58,092 nucleotides of DNA from Gallibacterium melopsittaci (GTDB lineage Bacteria > Pseudomonadota > Gammaproteobacteria > Enterobacterales > Pasteurellaceae), in assembly GCF_042433085.1 (NCBI RefSeq), contig NZ_JBHLWA010000033.1, forward strand, positions 1-58,092, given 5' to 3'. Below the pieces are notes generated by a model. That model searched no databases, was not told the DNA's origin, and saw only the letters and a list, made by a program, of their open reading frames with translations. The translations under genes were made by a program, and so were the position numbers. Shown in pieces: positions 43,045-52,573 of the stretch (position 1 is the first letter of the stretch; every line of letters begins with the position of its first letter).

Positions 43045-44553
43045 TTACTTCACCAACCGATATAAATCCTTGCTATAAAAGATTTGAGTTGGATTATTTA
43101 AATCATATCCCGCTAAATTTGGTGCAATAGAAACAGGTAAATAATACTGGAACAAAGGCAAAATAATGGCATCCTGTGCGATTGCATCTACTACTTGTTG
43201 ATAAAGCTGTTGGCGGGCTTCTGGATTAAGTTCTGTCATGGCTTGTTCTAACCATTGATCTACTTGTGGATTGTAATAATGGATCAAATTATCAGGATTT
43301 TTTGAATGGAAATTGTTTAAAAAGGCTGATGGATCATTATAGTCGGCACACCAACCACTACGAATAAGCTGAAATTGTTGTTGTATGTGTTGTGTTGCCC
43401 ATTCTTGAGTTGTTTTACCTTGTAATGAGACATGAATCAGATCTGATTGTGAAAATTGGCGAGAAAGATTTTGTGCAATTTGTTGATTTACTGCGGAATC
43501 ATCATAAGTCAATGTGATGTGTAGTGGATGTTGATTGGTCACATTAGCTTGCATGAGTAATTGTTCTGCTGGTGGTAAATTTAAATAGCTACTAAATAGC
43601 ATTGATTGTGGCAATAAATTGACTGTTGCCTTGCCATTAAGTGCAACATTAGCAATAGCAGATTGACTTGAAATTAGGCTGATCAGTGCTTGCCGAATTG
43701 CTGTATTTTGCAATGTTGGATGATGAGGATTTAATTCATAGTAATAGCTACATAATTTGGGTACTTGTTGGACTTCAGTAGTTGTTTTTGGTGGTAAAAA
43801 TTGCCAATCAATTTTGGTTGATGAGAGATTAGTTCGCCAATATTCTACTTGCTGAAAAGAAACATGCACTTTATTCCAATAATAAGGATTAGCTGTTAAA
43901 GAAATTTTCTTATCATCTATATTCGTTAGACTATATGCTCCGTTATATAGACCACTTTTATTTGGCACTAAAGCGATATGTGCCAACATCATCGGTAAAT
44001 AGGCATTAGCTTTATCTAATTGAATTGCTAATGTATGGGGATCAATGGCTTTAATACCGAGTGCAGTAGCAGGTAATTTATTTTGTAAAATCTCTCGTGC
44101 ATTCTGTACAGCAATAAAACCCAAATATGGGGCTAATGCAGTTTTATTAGTTAATAGGTTTTGCCAACTGTGAACAAAATCTTCTGCGGTAACTTCACTG
44201 CCATCAGACCATTTTGCATCTTGGCGTAAATGAAATAACCAACTTTTTTGGTCTTTACTTTCCCAAGATTGGGCAACTGCTGGCGTAATATTACCGTGAA
44301 TATCATAGCTAACTAATCCTTCATAGAGATCGTAGAGAAGAGCAGTATTTTGAATATCACTCACTTGATGAGGATCGAGAATAGGTTGAGCAAAATTACC
44401 TGCACGTACTAATGTTGTCGTAGATCCTGATATTTCAGATGATGTATTGCTAGTGGTGGATATATTTTGTTTTTGTTGATCGCAAGCAATCGCAAAAAAT
44501 AAACAACAACAAACAATAATCGAAAATTTGCTTTTTGAGAAAGGCTTCATCAA
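43045..44553 (-). CDS. ABC-type peptide-binding lipoprotein (OppA/DppA family)
   Basis: A 502-residue extracytoplasmic binding protein (family 5). A lipobox is visible in FFAIAC, so it is probably membrane-anchored. The family motif occurs around PAVAQSWESKDQKSWLFHLRQDAKWSDGSEVTAEDFVHSW. The length is somewhat below the ~540 residues usual for OppA. No permease or ATPase gene is nearby, so it is an orphan that may feed a transporter encoded elsewhere. It overlaps the upstream MarC-family gene by 4 nt. Confidence 0.85.
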   Translation of the reverse strand: MMKPFSKSKFSIIVCCCLFFAIACDQQKQNISTTSNTSSEISGSTTTLVRAGNFAQPILDPHQVSDIQNTALLYDLYEGLVSYDIHGNITPAVAQSWESKDQKSWLFHLRQDAKWSDGSEVTAEDFVHSWQNLLTNKTALAPYLGFIAVQNAREILQNKLPATALGIKAIDPHTLAIQLDKANAYLPMMLAHIALVPNKSGLYNGAYSLTNIDDKKISLTANPYYWNKVHVSFQQVEYWRTNLSSTKIDWQFLPPKTTTEVQQVPKLCSYYYELNPHHPTLQNTAIRQALISLISSQSAIANVALNGKATVNLLPQSMLFSSYLNLPPAEQLLMQANVTNQHPLHITLTYDDSAVNQQIAQNLSRQFSQSDLIHVSLQGKTTQEWATQHIQQQFQLIRSGWCADYNDPSAFLNNFHSKNPDNLIHYYNPQVDQWLEQAMTELNPEARQQLYQQVVDAIAQDAIILPLFQYYLPVSIAPNLAGYDLNNPTQIFYSKDLYRLVK

Positions 44554-45197
44554 TGTAATAACCCTGGGAATAAGTTAGAAATACCAGCAACACAAATTTC
44601 AATACCTAGTGCCATTAGAATCAATCCCATGATACGTGTAACCACGTTGCTGCCTGTTTTACCAAGATATTTCATAATCATCGGGCCAGAACGGAAAATG
44701 GCATAACATAAGAATGAGAAAATAATAATTGCTAAGGCAAAACCAAGCCAATCAATCCAATTGTTGTAACGAGATGCCCAAACAATAGTAGAGCTGATTG
44801 CACCAGGTCCAGCAATCAATGGCATTGCTAATGGCACAACAGCAATACTTTCATTATCAGAAAAGTTAGTAGCTCGTTCCTCTTTATTTTGTTTTTCTTC
44901 CCCTAATTTACCGCTGATCATCGTCATTGCGATTGAGATCACTAAGATACCACCAGCAATACGGAATGAATTAATTGAGATACTAAAGAAGTTGAGCAGA
45001 AGTTGACCAATAAATAAACTTGTCAGTAATACAATGCCAATCGCAGTTGATGTGACAAGCATAGTTTTTTGACGTTCTGCTTCATATTGATTACTGGTCA
45101 TACTCATAAAAATTGGTAATGATCCAACAGGATTGGTTACCGCAAATAGACCAATAAAAAACTGCATATAAATAGGAAAATTCTCAATAAACAACAT
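44550..45197 (-). CDS. MarC-family (UPF0056) inner-membrane protein
   Basis: A 215-residue membrane protein with six hydrophobic helices and the family segments FAVTNPVGSLPIF and PLAMPLIAGPGAIS. ATG 45197 is chosen over TTG 45206. The function of MarC/YchE/YhgN proteins is unknown despite the name. Its stop overlaps the start of the peptide-binding gene, so both are probably translated from one mRNA. Confidence 0.85.
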   Translation of the reverse strand: MLFIENFPIYMQFFIGLFAVTNPVGSLPIFMSMTSNQYEAERQKTMLVTSTAIGIVLLTSLFIGQLLLNFFSISINSFRIAGGILVISIAMTMISGKLGEEKQNKEERATNFSDNESIAVVPLAMPLIAGPGAISSTIVWASRYNNWIDWLGFALAIIIFSFLCYAIFRSGPMIMKYLGKTGSNVVTRIMGLILMALGIEICVAGISNLFPGLLH

Positions 45198-45250
45198 AAA
45201 TCTCAAACAATTAGGGAAATTAACAATAATATTATGGCATAAGTAGAACG

Positions 45251-45604
45251 TTATTTACATGCAGCAGTGATGACGATTTCGACTTTCCAATCTGGATGAG
45301 CGAGTTTTGCTTCAACAGTTGAGCGAGCTGGTGCTGAACCTGCAATTACCCATTCATCCCAAGCACGATTCATTGCTGCATAATCCTGCATATCTGCAAG
45401 GAAAATTTCTGCTCGCAGAATACGGGATTTATCAGAATTACTTTGTGCTAATAAATTATCAATTAATTGCAAAACCTGTTGCGTTTGTCCGTAAGCATCA
45501 AGCGAAGTATCTTCTGGAACTTGTCCCGCAAGATAGGCGATGCCACCATAAATTACGGCTTCGGATAAGCGATTACCTGCATCAATCCGTTTCATTTCAC
45601 TCAT
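45251..45604 (-). CDS. RidA/YjgF-family protein
   Basis: A 117-residue protein of the YjgF/YER057c/UK114 family. It has VIYGGIAYLAGQVPED near the start and ARSTVEAKLAHPDWKVEIVITA at the end, where the family arginine lies. RidA proper deaminates reactive enamine/imine intermediates. This sequence looks closer to the RutC/Rid2-like branch than to classic RidA, so an exact role is not assigned. AAGGAG precedes the ATG; it is monocistronic. Confidence 0.85.
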   Translation of the reverse strand: MSEMKRIDAGNRLSEAVIYGGIAYLAGQVPEDTSLDAYGQTQQVLQLIDNLLAQSNSDKSRILRAEIFLADMQDYAAMNRAWDEWVIAGSAPARSTVEAKLAHPDWKVEIVITAACK

Positions 45605-45683
45605 AAAGCACTCCTTTAAGTTATATCTCGTTAGAAAAATTAAGGTTAAAATCGTTGGCTATTATCAACTGTTAGGTCGAAAA

Positions 45684-46406
45684 ATGAAACTATTAATTTC
45701 CAATCAGCATGGTGCCATTGTGATGGCATTATTACCTTTCTGTTATGGTGTAATGCTTTCTTCTCCAATAATGTTACATCTGAGTTTATTACTAGCGTGG
45801 TTTTCGTTGTATTTGATGACTTATCCGTTTCTTGCTTTATTTAAAGGACGAAATCTTTCACTCTATTGGCGTTGGACCTTAATTTATGGCAGTACGAGCT
45901 TATTATTTGCGTTACCTGCAATTTGGTATAACCCAAATATTCTCTATTTTTTAGCAGCAATGTTGCCATTTGTCCTAATCAATATTTATTACAGCAAAAC
46001 AAAAAATGAACGCGCGTTTCTCAATGATTTAGCCGCGATTATTATTTTTGCACTTGCAGGTATGTGTGCTTATTATTTCCCACAGTCACAATGGGATTAC
46101 CATTTAATAGAGATTGCCCTGTATCCAAGTTTCTTTTTTATCGGTACAACGTTATATGTCAAAAGTGTTATGCGTGAACGCAAGAATCCTAAATACTATT
46201 ATGCTTCTTGTATTTTTCATTTCCTTTGTGTGTTATTTCCATTAGGGCTATCTAATATCTTACTCAGTATTGCTTTTTTGTTACCTCTGATAAGAGCTAT
46301 ATTCTTACCAAAACGTAACTTATCAGTGAAACAGGTTGGTTTGATTGAATTTGCAATCTCCTTCTATTTTCTTCTCATTCTGTATGGTGCAACGGGAATA
46401 AATTAA
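45684..46406 (+). CDS. YwiC-like membrane protein
   Basis: A 240-residue inner-membrane protein with about eight hydrophobic helices. It begins KLLISNQHGAIVMALLPFCYG, a hallmark of the YwiC-like family (the QHGA motif). Its function is unknown. It is divergent from the RidA-family gene and sits 80 bp ahead of parE. Confidence 0.75.
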   Translation: MKLLISNQHGAIVMALLPFCYGVMLSSPIMLHLSLLLAWFSLYLMTYPFLALFKGRNLSLYWRWTLIYGSTSLLFALPAIWYNPNILYFLAAMLPFVLINIYYSKTKNERAFLNDLAAIIIFALAGMCAYYFPQSQWDYHLIEIALYPSFFFIGTTLYVKSVMRERKNPKYYYASCIFHFLCVLFPLGLSNILLSIAFLLPLIRAIFLPKRNLSVKQVGLIEFAISFYFLLILYGATGIN

Positions 46407-46486
46407 TTCTACTTAGTGACAATCTTTGTTCACTAACAAAAAAATGCTAGAATCTAGCCCTTTGTGATTTAAGGTAGCCTAGAACA

Positions 46487-48397
46487 ATGAGTCAAGAGAT
46501 TTATAACGCTAACGATATTACTGTCCTGAAAGATCTCGAGCCAGTGCAATTACGCCCGGGAATGTACACTGATACCACAAGGCCAAACCATTTAGGTCAA
46601 GAAGTTATTGATAATAGTGTAGATGAGGCCTTAGCTGGATATGCAAGCAAAATAGAGGTCATTCTTTATCCAGATCAATCTTTAGAAGTCATTGATAATG
46701 GGCGTGGTATGCCTGTTGATATTCACCCTGTGGAAAAAATCTCTGGGGTCGAGCTAATCTTAACGAAACTGCATGCAGGTGGAAAATTCTCTAATAAAAA
46801 CTATCAGTTTGCTGGTGGTTTACACGGTGTGGGAATTTCGGTGGTGAATGCACTGTCTGCACGCGTTGATGTAACTGTCAAACGTAATGGTGAGGTTTAT
46901 CATATTGCTTTTGCTGATGGCAAAAAGGTTGAAGAATTAGCGGTTATTGGTAGCTGTGGTAGAAGAACCACTGGTACAACCGTGAAATTTTTACCTAATC
47001 CTAAATATTTTGATTCGGCAAAATTTTCTGTTTCTCGTTTGCGTCATTTATTGCGAGCTAAAGCCGTTCTCTGCCCTGGTTTAGAAATCAAGTTTGTTGA
47101 TAAAGTTAATCAAACCGAAGATATCTGGTGTTATCAAGATGGTTTATCAGATTATTTATTGGAAGCGGTTGATGGCGTAGAAACTGTTCCAGAAAAACCA
47201 TTTATTGGTGAATTTAAAGCCTCTACTGAAGCGGTAAGTTGGGCATTATTTTGGTTACCTGAAGGTGGGAATATTATTGGTGAAAGTTATGTTAACTTAA
47301 TCCCAACTCCTCTAGGTGGAACACACGTGAATGGACTGCGTCAAGGCTTGTTAGATGCGATGCGAGAATTTTGTGAGTTCCGCAATTTATTACCTCGTGG
47401 CGTGAAATTAACTGCCGATGATCTTTGGGAGCGTTGTGCTTATATCCTTTCATTAAAAATGCAAGATCCACAATTTGCAGGGCAAACGAAAGAGCGCTTA
47501 TCTTCACGACAAAGTGCGGTCTTTGTGAGTGGTGTTGTCAAAGATAGTTTTAGCCTTTGGTTAAACCAAAATGTGCAACAGGCTGAACAATTAGCTGAAA
47601 TGGCGATTGCCTCTGCACAACGTCGTTTACGCAGTGCAAAAAAAGTGGTGCGTAAAAAATTAGTTAGTGGCCCAGCACTTCCTGGCAAATTAGCCGATTG
47701 TACTCAACAAGATCTTTCACGCACAGAATTGTTCTTGGTTGAGGGGGATTCTGCTGGTGGTTCAGCAAAACAGGCACGAGATCGAGAATATCAAGCGATT
47801 TTGCCATTGCGTGGCAAGATTCTCAATACTTGGGAAGTGGCTGGTGATCAAGTACTGGGTTCGCAAGAGATTCACGATATTGCCGTGGCATTAGGGATTG
47901 ACCCTGATTCAGATGACCTTTCACAATTACGTTATGGCAAGGTGTGTATTCTTGCAGATGCGGACTCAGATGGTCTGCATATTGCAACATTATTATGTGC
48001 ATTATTTTTACGTCATTTCCCGAAATTGGTGGAAGAGGGGCACGTTTATGTAGCGATGCCACCACTTTACCGTATTGATTTAGGCAAAGAAGTGTATTAC
48101 GCCCTTGATGAGGGAGAAAAAGAGGCGATTTTAGAACGCTTACAAAGTAAACGTGGTAAAGCTAATGTACAACGTTTCAAAGGGTTAGGAGAAATGAATC
48201 CATTACAATTACGCGAAACAACAATGGATCCGAATACTCGTCGTTTAGTACAACTGGTCTATCAACCTACTGCTGTGGAAGAGGGAGAACAAGATCACAC
48301 CTTTGAAATTTTGGATATGTTATTAGCGAAAAAACGAGCAGATGATCGTAAAAATTGGTTACAAGAGAAAGGCGATCATGCCGAACTTAGCGTGTAG
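46487..48397 (+). CDS. parE: DNA topoisomerase IV subunit B
   Basis: A 636-residue GHKL ATPase subunit. ATP-site motifs are VIDNSVDEALAG, EVIDNGRGMPV and FAGGLHGVGISVVNAL. The TOPRIM region carries LFLVEGDSAGGSAKQARDR, PLRGKILN and LADADSDGLHIATLL. Together with ParC it decatenates daughter chromosomes. A USS core lies at 47512-47520. parC follows after 23 nt. Confidence 0.97.
   Translation: MSQEIYNANDITVLKDLEPVQLRPGMYTDTTRPNHLGQEVIDNSVDEALAGYASKIEVILYPDQSLEVIDNGRGMPVDIHPVEKISGVELILTKLHAGGKFSNKNYQFAGGLHGVGISVVNALSARVDVTVKRNGEVYHIAFADGKKVEELAVIGSCGRRTTGTTVKFLPNPKYFDSAKFSVSRLRHLLRAKAVLCPGLEIKFVDKVNQTEDIWCYQDGLSDYLLEAVDGVETVPEKPFIGEFKASTEAVSWALFWLPEGGNIIGESYVNLIPTPLGGTHVNGLRQGLLDAMREFCEFRNLLPRGVKLTADDLWERCAYILSLKMQDPQFAGQTKERLSSRQSAVFVSGVVKDSFSLWLNQNVQQAEQLAEMAIASAQRRLRSAKKVVRKKLVSGPALPGKLADCTQQDLSRTELFLVEGDSAGGSAKQARDREYQAILPLRGKILNTWEVAGDQVLGSQEIHDIAVALGIDPDSDDLSQLRYGKVCILADADSDGLHIATLLCALFLRHFPKLVEEGHVYVAMPPLYRIDLGKEVYYALDEGEKEAILERLQSKRGKANVQRFKGLGEMNPLQLRETTMDPNTRRLVQLVYQPTAVEEGEQDHTFEILDMLLAKKRADDRKNWLQEKGDHAELSV
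47511..47520 (+). other. DNA-uptake signal sequence AAAGTGCGGT
   Basis: An exact Haemophilus-type uptake core inside parE, in plus orientation. With the copies at 18805 and 27380 it makes three in the window. Confidence 0.7.
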
Positions 48398-48420
48398 AAT
48401 CGAATAATAGAGAGAAAATA

Positions 48421-50715
48421 ATGGCAACAATTAATTATGAAGGGGTTGAGCAGATGCCTATTGGGCATTTTACAGAGAATGCTTACCTCAATTATTCAAT
48501 GTATGTGATTATGGATCGTGCCTTGCCATTTATTGGTGATGGCTTAAAACCTGTACAGCGCCGTATTATTTATGCGATGTCAGAATTAGGATTGAATGCA
48601 ACGGCGAAATATAAAAAATCTGCACGTACTGTTGGTGATGTGTTAGGTAAATTTCATCCACACGGTGATACTGCTTGTTATGAAGCAATGGTGTTGATGG
48701 CACAACCTTTTTCTTATCGTTATCCATTAGTTGATGGGCAAGGAAACTGGGGAGCACCAGACGATCCAAAATCCTTTGCGGCAATGCGTTATACCGAATC
48801 ACGTTTATCTAAAATTTCTGAATTATTATTGTCGGAATTAGGGCAAGGAACGGTTGATTATCAACCAAATTTTGATGGTACGATTGAGGAACCACAATAT
48901 TTACCTGCACGTTTGCCACATATTTTACTCAATGGCACAACGGGTATTGCTGTAGGAATGGCAACAGATATTCCACCGCATAATATCAATGAAATTGCTA
49001 AAGCATTGATTCTGTTGTTAGATAAACCTGAAGCAACAATAAAAGATCTTTTAAAAATTGTTAAAGCTCCTGATTTTCCAACAGAAGCTGAAATTATTTC
49101 TCCACCAGAAGATTTACAAAAAATCTATACTCAAGGCAAAGGTTCGTTAAAAATGCGGGCTGTTTGGAAAAAAGAAGATGGGGAAATTGTTATTACTGCT
49201 ATTCCTTATCAAGCCTCTGGGGCGAAAATTATTGAGCAAATTGCAACGCAAATGCGTAACAAAAAATTGCCAATGGTAGATGATATCAAAGATGAATCTG
49301 ATCATGAAAATCCAACTCGAATCGTGATTGTGCCACGTTCCAATCGAGTAAATGAAGATGAACTAATGGCACATTTATTTGCTACGACAGATTTAGAGAA
49401 AAGCTATCGTGTTAATATGAATATGATAGGTTTGGATCGTAAGCCTGCGGTGAAAGATCTTTATACGATTTTAACAGAATGGCTCACGTTCCGCCGTCAA
49501 ACGGTAACTCGCCGCTTGCAATATCGTTTAGATAAAGTTTTAGCTCGCTTACATATTTTAGATGGCTTATTAATTGCTTTTTTAAATATTGATGAGGTCA
49601 TTGAGATAATTCGCCATGAAGACGAACCAAAACAGGTCTTAATGGCACGCTTTGCCTTGTCAGAAGAACAGGCCGAAGCCATTCTGAATTTACGTTTGCG
49701 TCATTTGGCAAAATTAGAAGAAACAGAATTAAAAGCAGAGCAGCAACAATTAGCCGAAGAACGGAAGCAGTTAGAAAATATTCTTTCTTCTGCCGAGAAT
49801 TTGAACCAATTAATTAAGCAAGAAATTCAACAAGACGCAGAAACTTTTGCTAGCCCTCGCCGTTCAAAAATTGTTGAACGTGAAGAAGCCAAAGCGCTAG
49901 CAGAAAGTGCGTTAATTCCGGTAGAACCTGTTACCGTCATTCTTTCTGAAATGGGATGGGTACGCTGTGCGAAAGGGCATGATATTGATCCAGTTTCATT
50001 GAGTTATAAAGCAGGCGATAAATATTTAGCACACGTTTATGGGCGTTCAAATCAACCAGTGATTTTCTTTGATAGTACAGGGCGTAGTTATAGCTTAGAT
50101 GCGTTATCGCTACCATCTGCTCGCTCCCAAGGTGAACCTATTACAGGAAAATTAACCTTACCAGCTGGGGCAACGATTGAACAATTACTGATGAGTAAAG
50201 CTGAACAGCCTATTTTGCTTGCGTCTGATGCTGGATATGGATTTGTATGCCAAGTGGAAGATTTGGTTTCTCGCAATAAAGCTGGGAAAGCAAGTATTTC
50301 ATTACCTGAAAATGCGAAAGTATTGCCGCCAGTGATTGTAGAAAATAAAGCCGCTTGGTTAGTTGCGATCACAACCGCAAATAGAATGTTAGTGTTCCAA
50401 TTAAGTGAATTACCTGAATTGGCAAAAGGAAAAGGGAATAAGATTATTAATATTCCTGCGGCGAAAGCAAAATCCCGTGAAGAGTTATTAGCGAGAGTTT
50501 TCTTAATTGATGCAGGTAGCAGTTTGATTTTCCGAGCAGGAAAACGAAAAGTAACATTAACCGCAGAAGATGTAGAAAACTATCGTGGGGAGCGTGGCCG
50601 CCGTGGAGCAGCTTTACCACGAGGAGTGCAATTTAATACGGAAGTAGAGGTTGTAGCCCCTAAAATTGAACAGTCTGCTATCACAGCAGAGGAATTCACG
50701 TTAACCAGTGAATAA
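48421..50715 (+). CDS. parC: DNA topoisomerase IV subunit A
   Basis: A 764-residue breakage-reunion subunit. The active-site tyrosine is Y124 in FAAMRYTESR. The quinolone-resistance region reads KFHPHGDTACYE, with Thr84 at the place of E. coli Ser80 and the normal Glu88 at that of Glu84. The C-terminal beta-pinwheel contains GERGRRGAALPRG. AGAGAG precedes the ATG, and it is cotranscribed with parE. Confidence 0.97.
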   Translation: MATINYEGVEQMPIGHFTENAYLNYSMYVIMDRALPFIGDGLKPVQRRIIYAMSELGLNATAKYKKSARTVGDVLGKFHPHGDTACYEAMVLMAQPFSYRYPLVDGQGNWGAPDDPKSFAAMRYTESRLSKISELLLSELGQGTVDYQPNFDGTIEEPQYLPARLPHILLNGTTGIAVGMATDIPPHNINEIAKALILLLDKPEATIKDLLKIVKAPDFPTEAEIISPPEDLQKIYTQGKGSLKMRAVWKKEDGEIVITAIPYQASGAKIIEQIATQMRNKKLPMVDDIKDESDHENPTRIVIVPRSNRVNEDELMAHLFATTDLEKSYRVNMNMIGLDRKPAVKDLYTILTEWLTFRRQTVTRRLQYRLDKVLARLHILDGLLIAFLNIDEVIEIIRHEDEPKQVLMARFALSEEQAEAILNLRLRHLAKLEETELKAEQQQLAEERKQLENILSSAENLNQLIKQEIQQDAETFASPRRSKIVEREEAKALAESALIPVEPVTVILSEMGWVRCAKGHDIDPVSLSYKAGDKYLAHVYGRSNQPVIFFDSTGRSYSLDALSLPSARSQGEPITGKLTLPAGATIEQLLMSKAEQPILLASDAGYGFVCQVEDLVSRNKAGKASISLPENAKVLPPVIVENKAAWLVAITTANRMLVFQLSELPELAKGKGNKIINIPAAKAKSREELLARVFLIDAGSSLIFRAGKRKVTLTAEDVENYRGERGRRGAALPRGVQFNTEVEVVAPKIEQSAITAEEFTLTSE

Positions 50716-50832
50716 TAAATTAAAATATTTTGCCATTCTGTAGCAGAACAGGTAAAATGCACAGCTCTTGTCGTAGCTGGATTAGAGATCGGCTATTGAT
50801 GTATTGTTAACTTAACTTTTTAGGAGTTTATT

Positions 50833-51102
50833 ATGTCTCTAAGTACTGAAGCAAAAGCAAAAATCATTGCTGAATTTGGTCGTGATGCAAAAGATACTGG
50901 TTCATCAGAAGTACAAATTGCATTATTAACTGCACAAATTAACCACTTACAAGAACATTTTTCAGTTCATAAAAAAGATCATCATGGTCGTCGTGGTTTA
51001 TTAGGTATGGTTTCACGCCGTCGTAAATTATTAGATTATTTAAGACGTACAAATTTAGAAAGCTATTCTAACTTAATTAGCCGTTTAGGTTTACGTCGCT
51101 AA
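50833..51102 (+). CDS. rpsO: 30S ribosomal protein S15
   Basis: An 89-residue S15 with the standard blocks GSSEVQIALLTAQINHLQEHF, KKDHHGRRGLLGMVSRRRKLLDYL and the end RLGLRR. It binds the central domain of 16S rRNA. TTAGGAG precedes the ATG. The leader from 50716 probably carries autoregulation, as in E. coli, but I could not resolve a specific pseudoknot. Confidence 0.98.
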   Translation: MSLSTEAKAKIIAEFGRDAKDTGSSEVQIALLTAQINHLQEHFSVHKKDHHGRRGLLGMVSRRRKLLDYLRRTNLESYSNLISRLGLRR

Positions 51103-51121
51103 TTTTTACACTATTCTTAGA

Positions 51122-51158
51122 TAGCCCTAAAGCAGATTTGTTTTAGGGCTATTTTTTT
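51122..51158 (+). terminator. rpsO terminator
   Basis: TAGCCCTAAA and TTTAGGGCTA form a 10-bp stem with a loop of about 10 nt, followed by a T7 run. Confidence 0.9.
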
Positions 51159-51463
51159 GCCTTGATATTGTCACACCTTAAAGAATTAGGTTAAGTAAAG
51201 ATCTGATAATAGCTGAGTATGTCTAGCTGTTTTTTTATTCTTGCATACTGTTATAACAAATGGTTTTTGTCCTGAAATATTGTCTTTATTATCTTCATTT
51301 TATTTGCTTGTTTAATTTGATCTACTTTAATAGATATAAATGTAAATAAAACTATTAAAATGGCATAAAAAAAGTGACTAAAATATGAAAAAAATGTTAA
51401 TATGGCCTCCCGTTTTAATCCTATATAATCCTAAGAAGCAGAGTCATGATTGCACGCACAAAA

Positions 51464-51490
51464 CTACTGTTATTTTTGTTGTAACAGTAG
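51464..51490 (+). other. Stem-loop in the cyo leader
   Basis: CTACTGTTA and TAACAGTAG form a perfect 9-bp stem with a 9-nt loop, about 60 nt before cyoA and downstream of a TATAAT box. It has no T run directly after it, so it is more likely a leader structure or operator. Confidence 0.45.
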
Positions 51491-51551
51491 CGTATATATT
51501 GTGCTTCATTCTCTAAAACTTTTGTTTGTTTCTGTATTGAGGTTATCATTT

Positions 51552-52547
51552 ATGAAACTGAGTAGTAAACATGCCAAATGGAGCTTTGTGCTTGCTTGTG
51601 CCACTTTGTTGTTAAGTGGTTGTGAGAGCGCTGTATTGCTCAATTCTAAGGGCCAAGTCGGTATGGAGGAGCGTACACTCATCCTTGTGGCAACTGGTCT
51701 CATGTTGCTTGTCGTGATTCCAGTAATTGTAATGGCAATTGTATTTGTTAGAAAATATCGAGAAGGCACAAATGCTAAATATTCACCTAACTGGGCTCAT
51801 TCAAATAAGATTGAGATGGTTGTTTGGGGAATTCCTATCATCATTATCCTTATTTTGGGAACAATTACGTGGAAAACTACCCACTCGCTTGATCCTTATC
51901 GTCCGTTAGACCATGAGAAAAAACCTATAACTATCCAAGTTGTTTCTTTAGATTGGAAGTGGTTGTTTATTTATCCTGAGCAGGGTATTGCCACAATCAA
52001 TGAGATTGCTTTCCCACAAAATACACCTGTTGAATTTAAGATCACATCAGATACAGTGATGAACTCTTTCTTCATTCCTCAATTAGGTAGTCAAGTATAT
52101 GCAATGGCTGGTATGCAAACTAAACTACATTTAATTGCTAATGAACCAGGTACTTATAAGGGGATCTCTGCAAGTTATAGTGGTGCAGGTTTCTCAGGTA
52201 TGAAATTCTCTGCTATTGCGACTCCTGATGATGCCTCTTTTGAAGAATGGGTTGCGAAAGTAAAACAATCACCTGAGGCTTTAGACAGCATAGCAGCATT
52301 TGATCAAGTTGCTACACCAAGCAAATTTGATAAGCCAAGATATTTCTCTAGTGTTGTTCCACATCTGTTCTATGAAATTATGAAAAAATATGGCAGTCCG
52401 CATATGCCAATGAACCATGATATGCATCATATGCATGGTGCAAATATGTCGCATAATCAGTCAACATTATTGACATATACAGTAGAACTGATGGCACTAA
52501 CGAACTTATTAGCTGAAACAGAATTATCAGCAGCAAATATTAAATAG
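51552..52547 (+). CDS. cyoA: Cytochrome bo3 ubiquinol oxidase subunit II
   Basis: A 331-residue lipoprotein subunit. The lipobox is LLSGC, and two membrane helices are followed by the periplasmic cupredoxin-like domain without CuA ligands, as in quinol oxidases. The core segments (KYSPNWAHSNKIE, DWKWLFIYPEQGIATINEIA, GISASYSGAGFSGMKF) are very close to E. coli CyoA. The tail after about residue 285 is Met/His-rich and then hydrophobic (STLLTYTVELMALTNLLAE), which differs from E. coli. ATG 51552 is chosen because the frame upstream is not protein-like and GAGG lies ~10 nt before it. Confidence 0.95.
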   Translation: MKLSSKHAKWSFVLACATLLLSGCESAVLLNSKGQVGMEERTLILVATGLMLLVVIPVIVMAIVFVRKYREGTNAKYSPNWAHSNKIEMVVWGIPIIIILILGTITWKTTHSLDPYRPLDHEKKPITIQVVSLDWKWLFIYPEQGIATINEIAFPQNTPVEFKITSDTVMNSFFIPQLGSQVYAMAGMQTKLHLIANEPGTYKGISASYSGAGFSGMKFSAIATPDDASFEEWVAKVKQSPEALDSIAAFDQVATPSKFDKPRYFSSVVPHLFYEIMKKYGSPHMPMNHDMHHMHGANMSHNQSTLLTYTVELMALTNLLAETELSAANIK

Positions 52548-52573
52548 TTGGATAAGCATCAAAGGATATAACT

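Larger units (their letters stand above)
51103..51551. other. 449-bp gap between rpsO and cyoA
   Basis: Holds the rpsO terminator, then very AT-rich DNA with a TATAAT (51424-51429) that may be the cyo -10 box, and a 9-bp hairpin in the probable cyo leader (51464-51490). An FNR-like TTGATCTACTTTAA at about 51319 is only a partial match. Confidence 0.55.
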
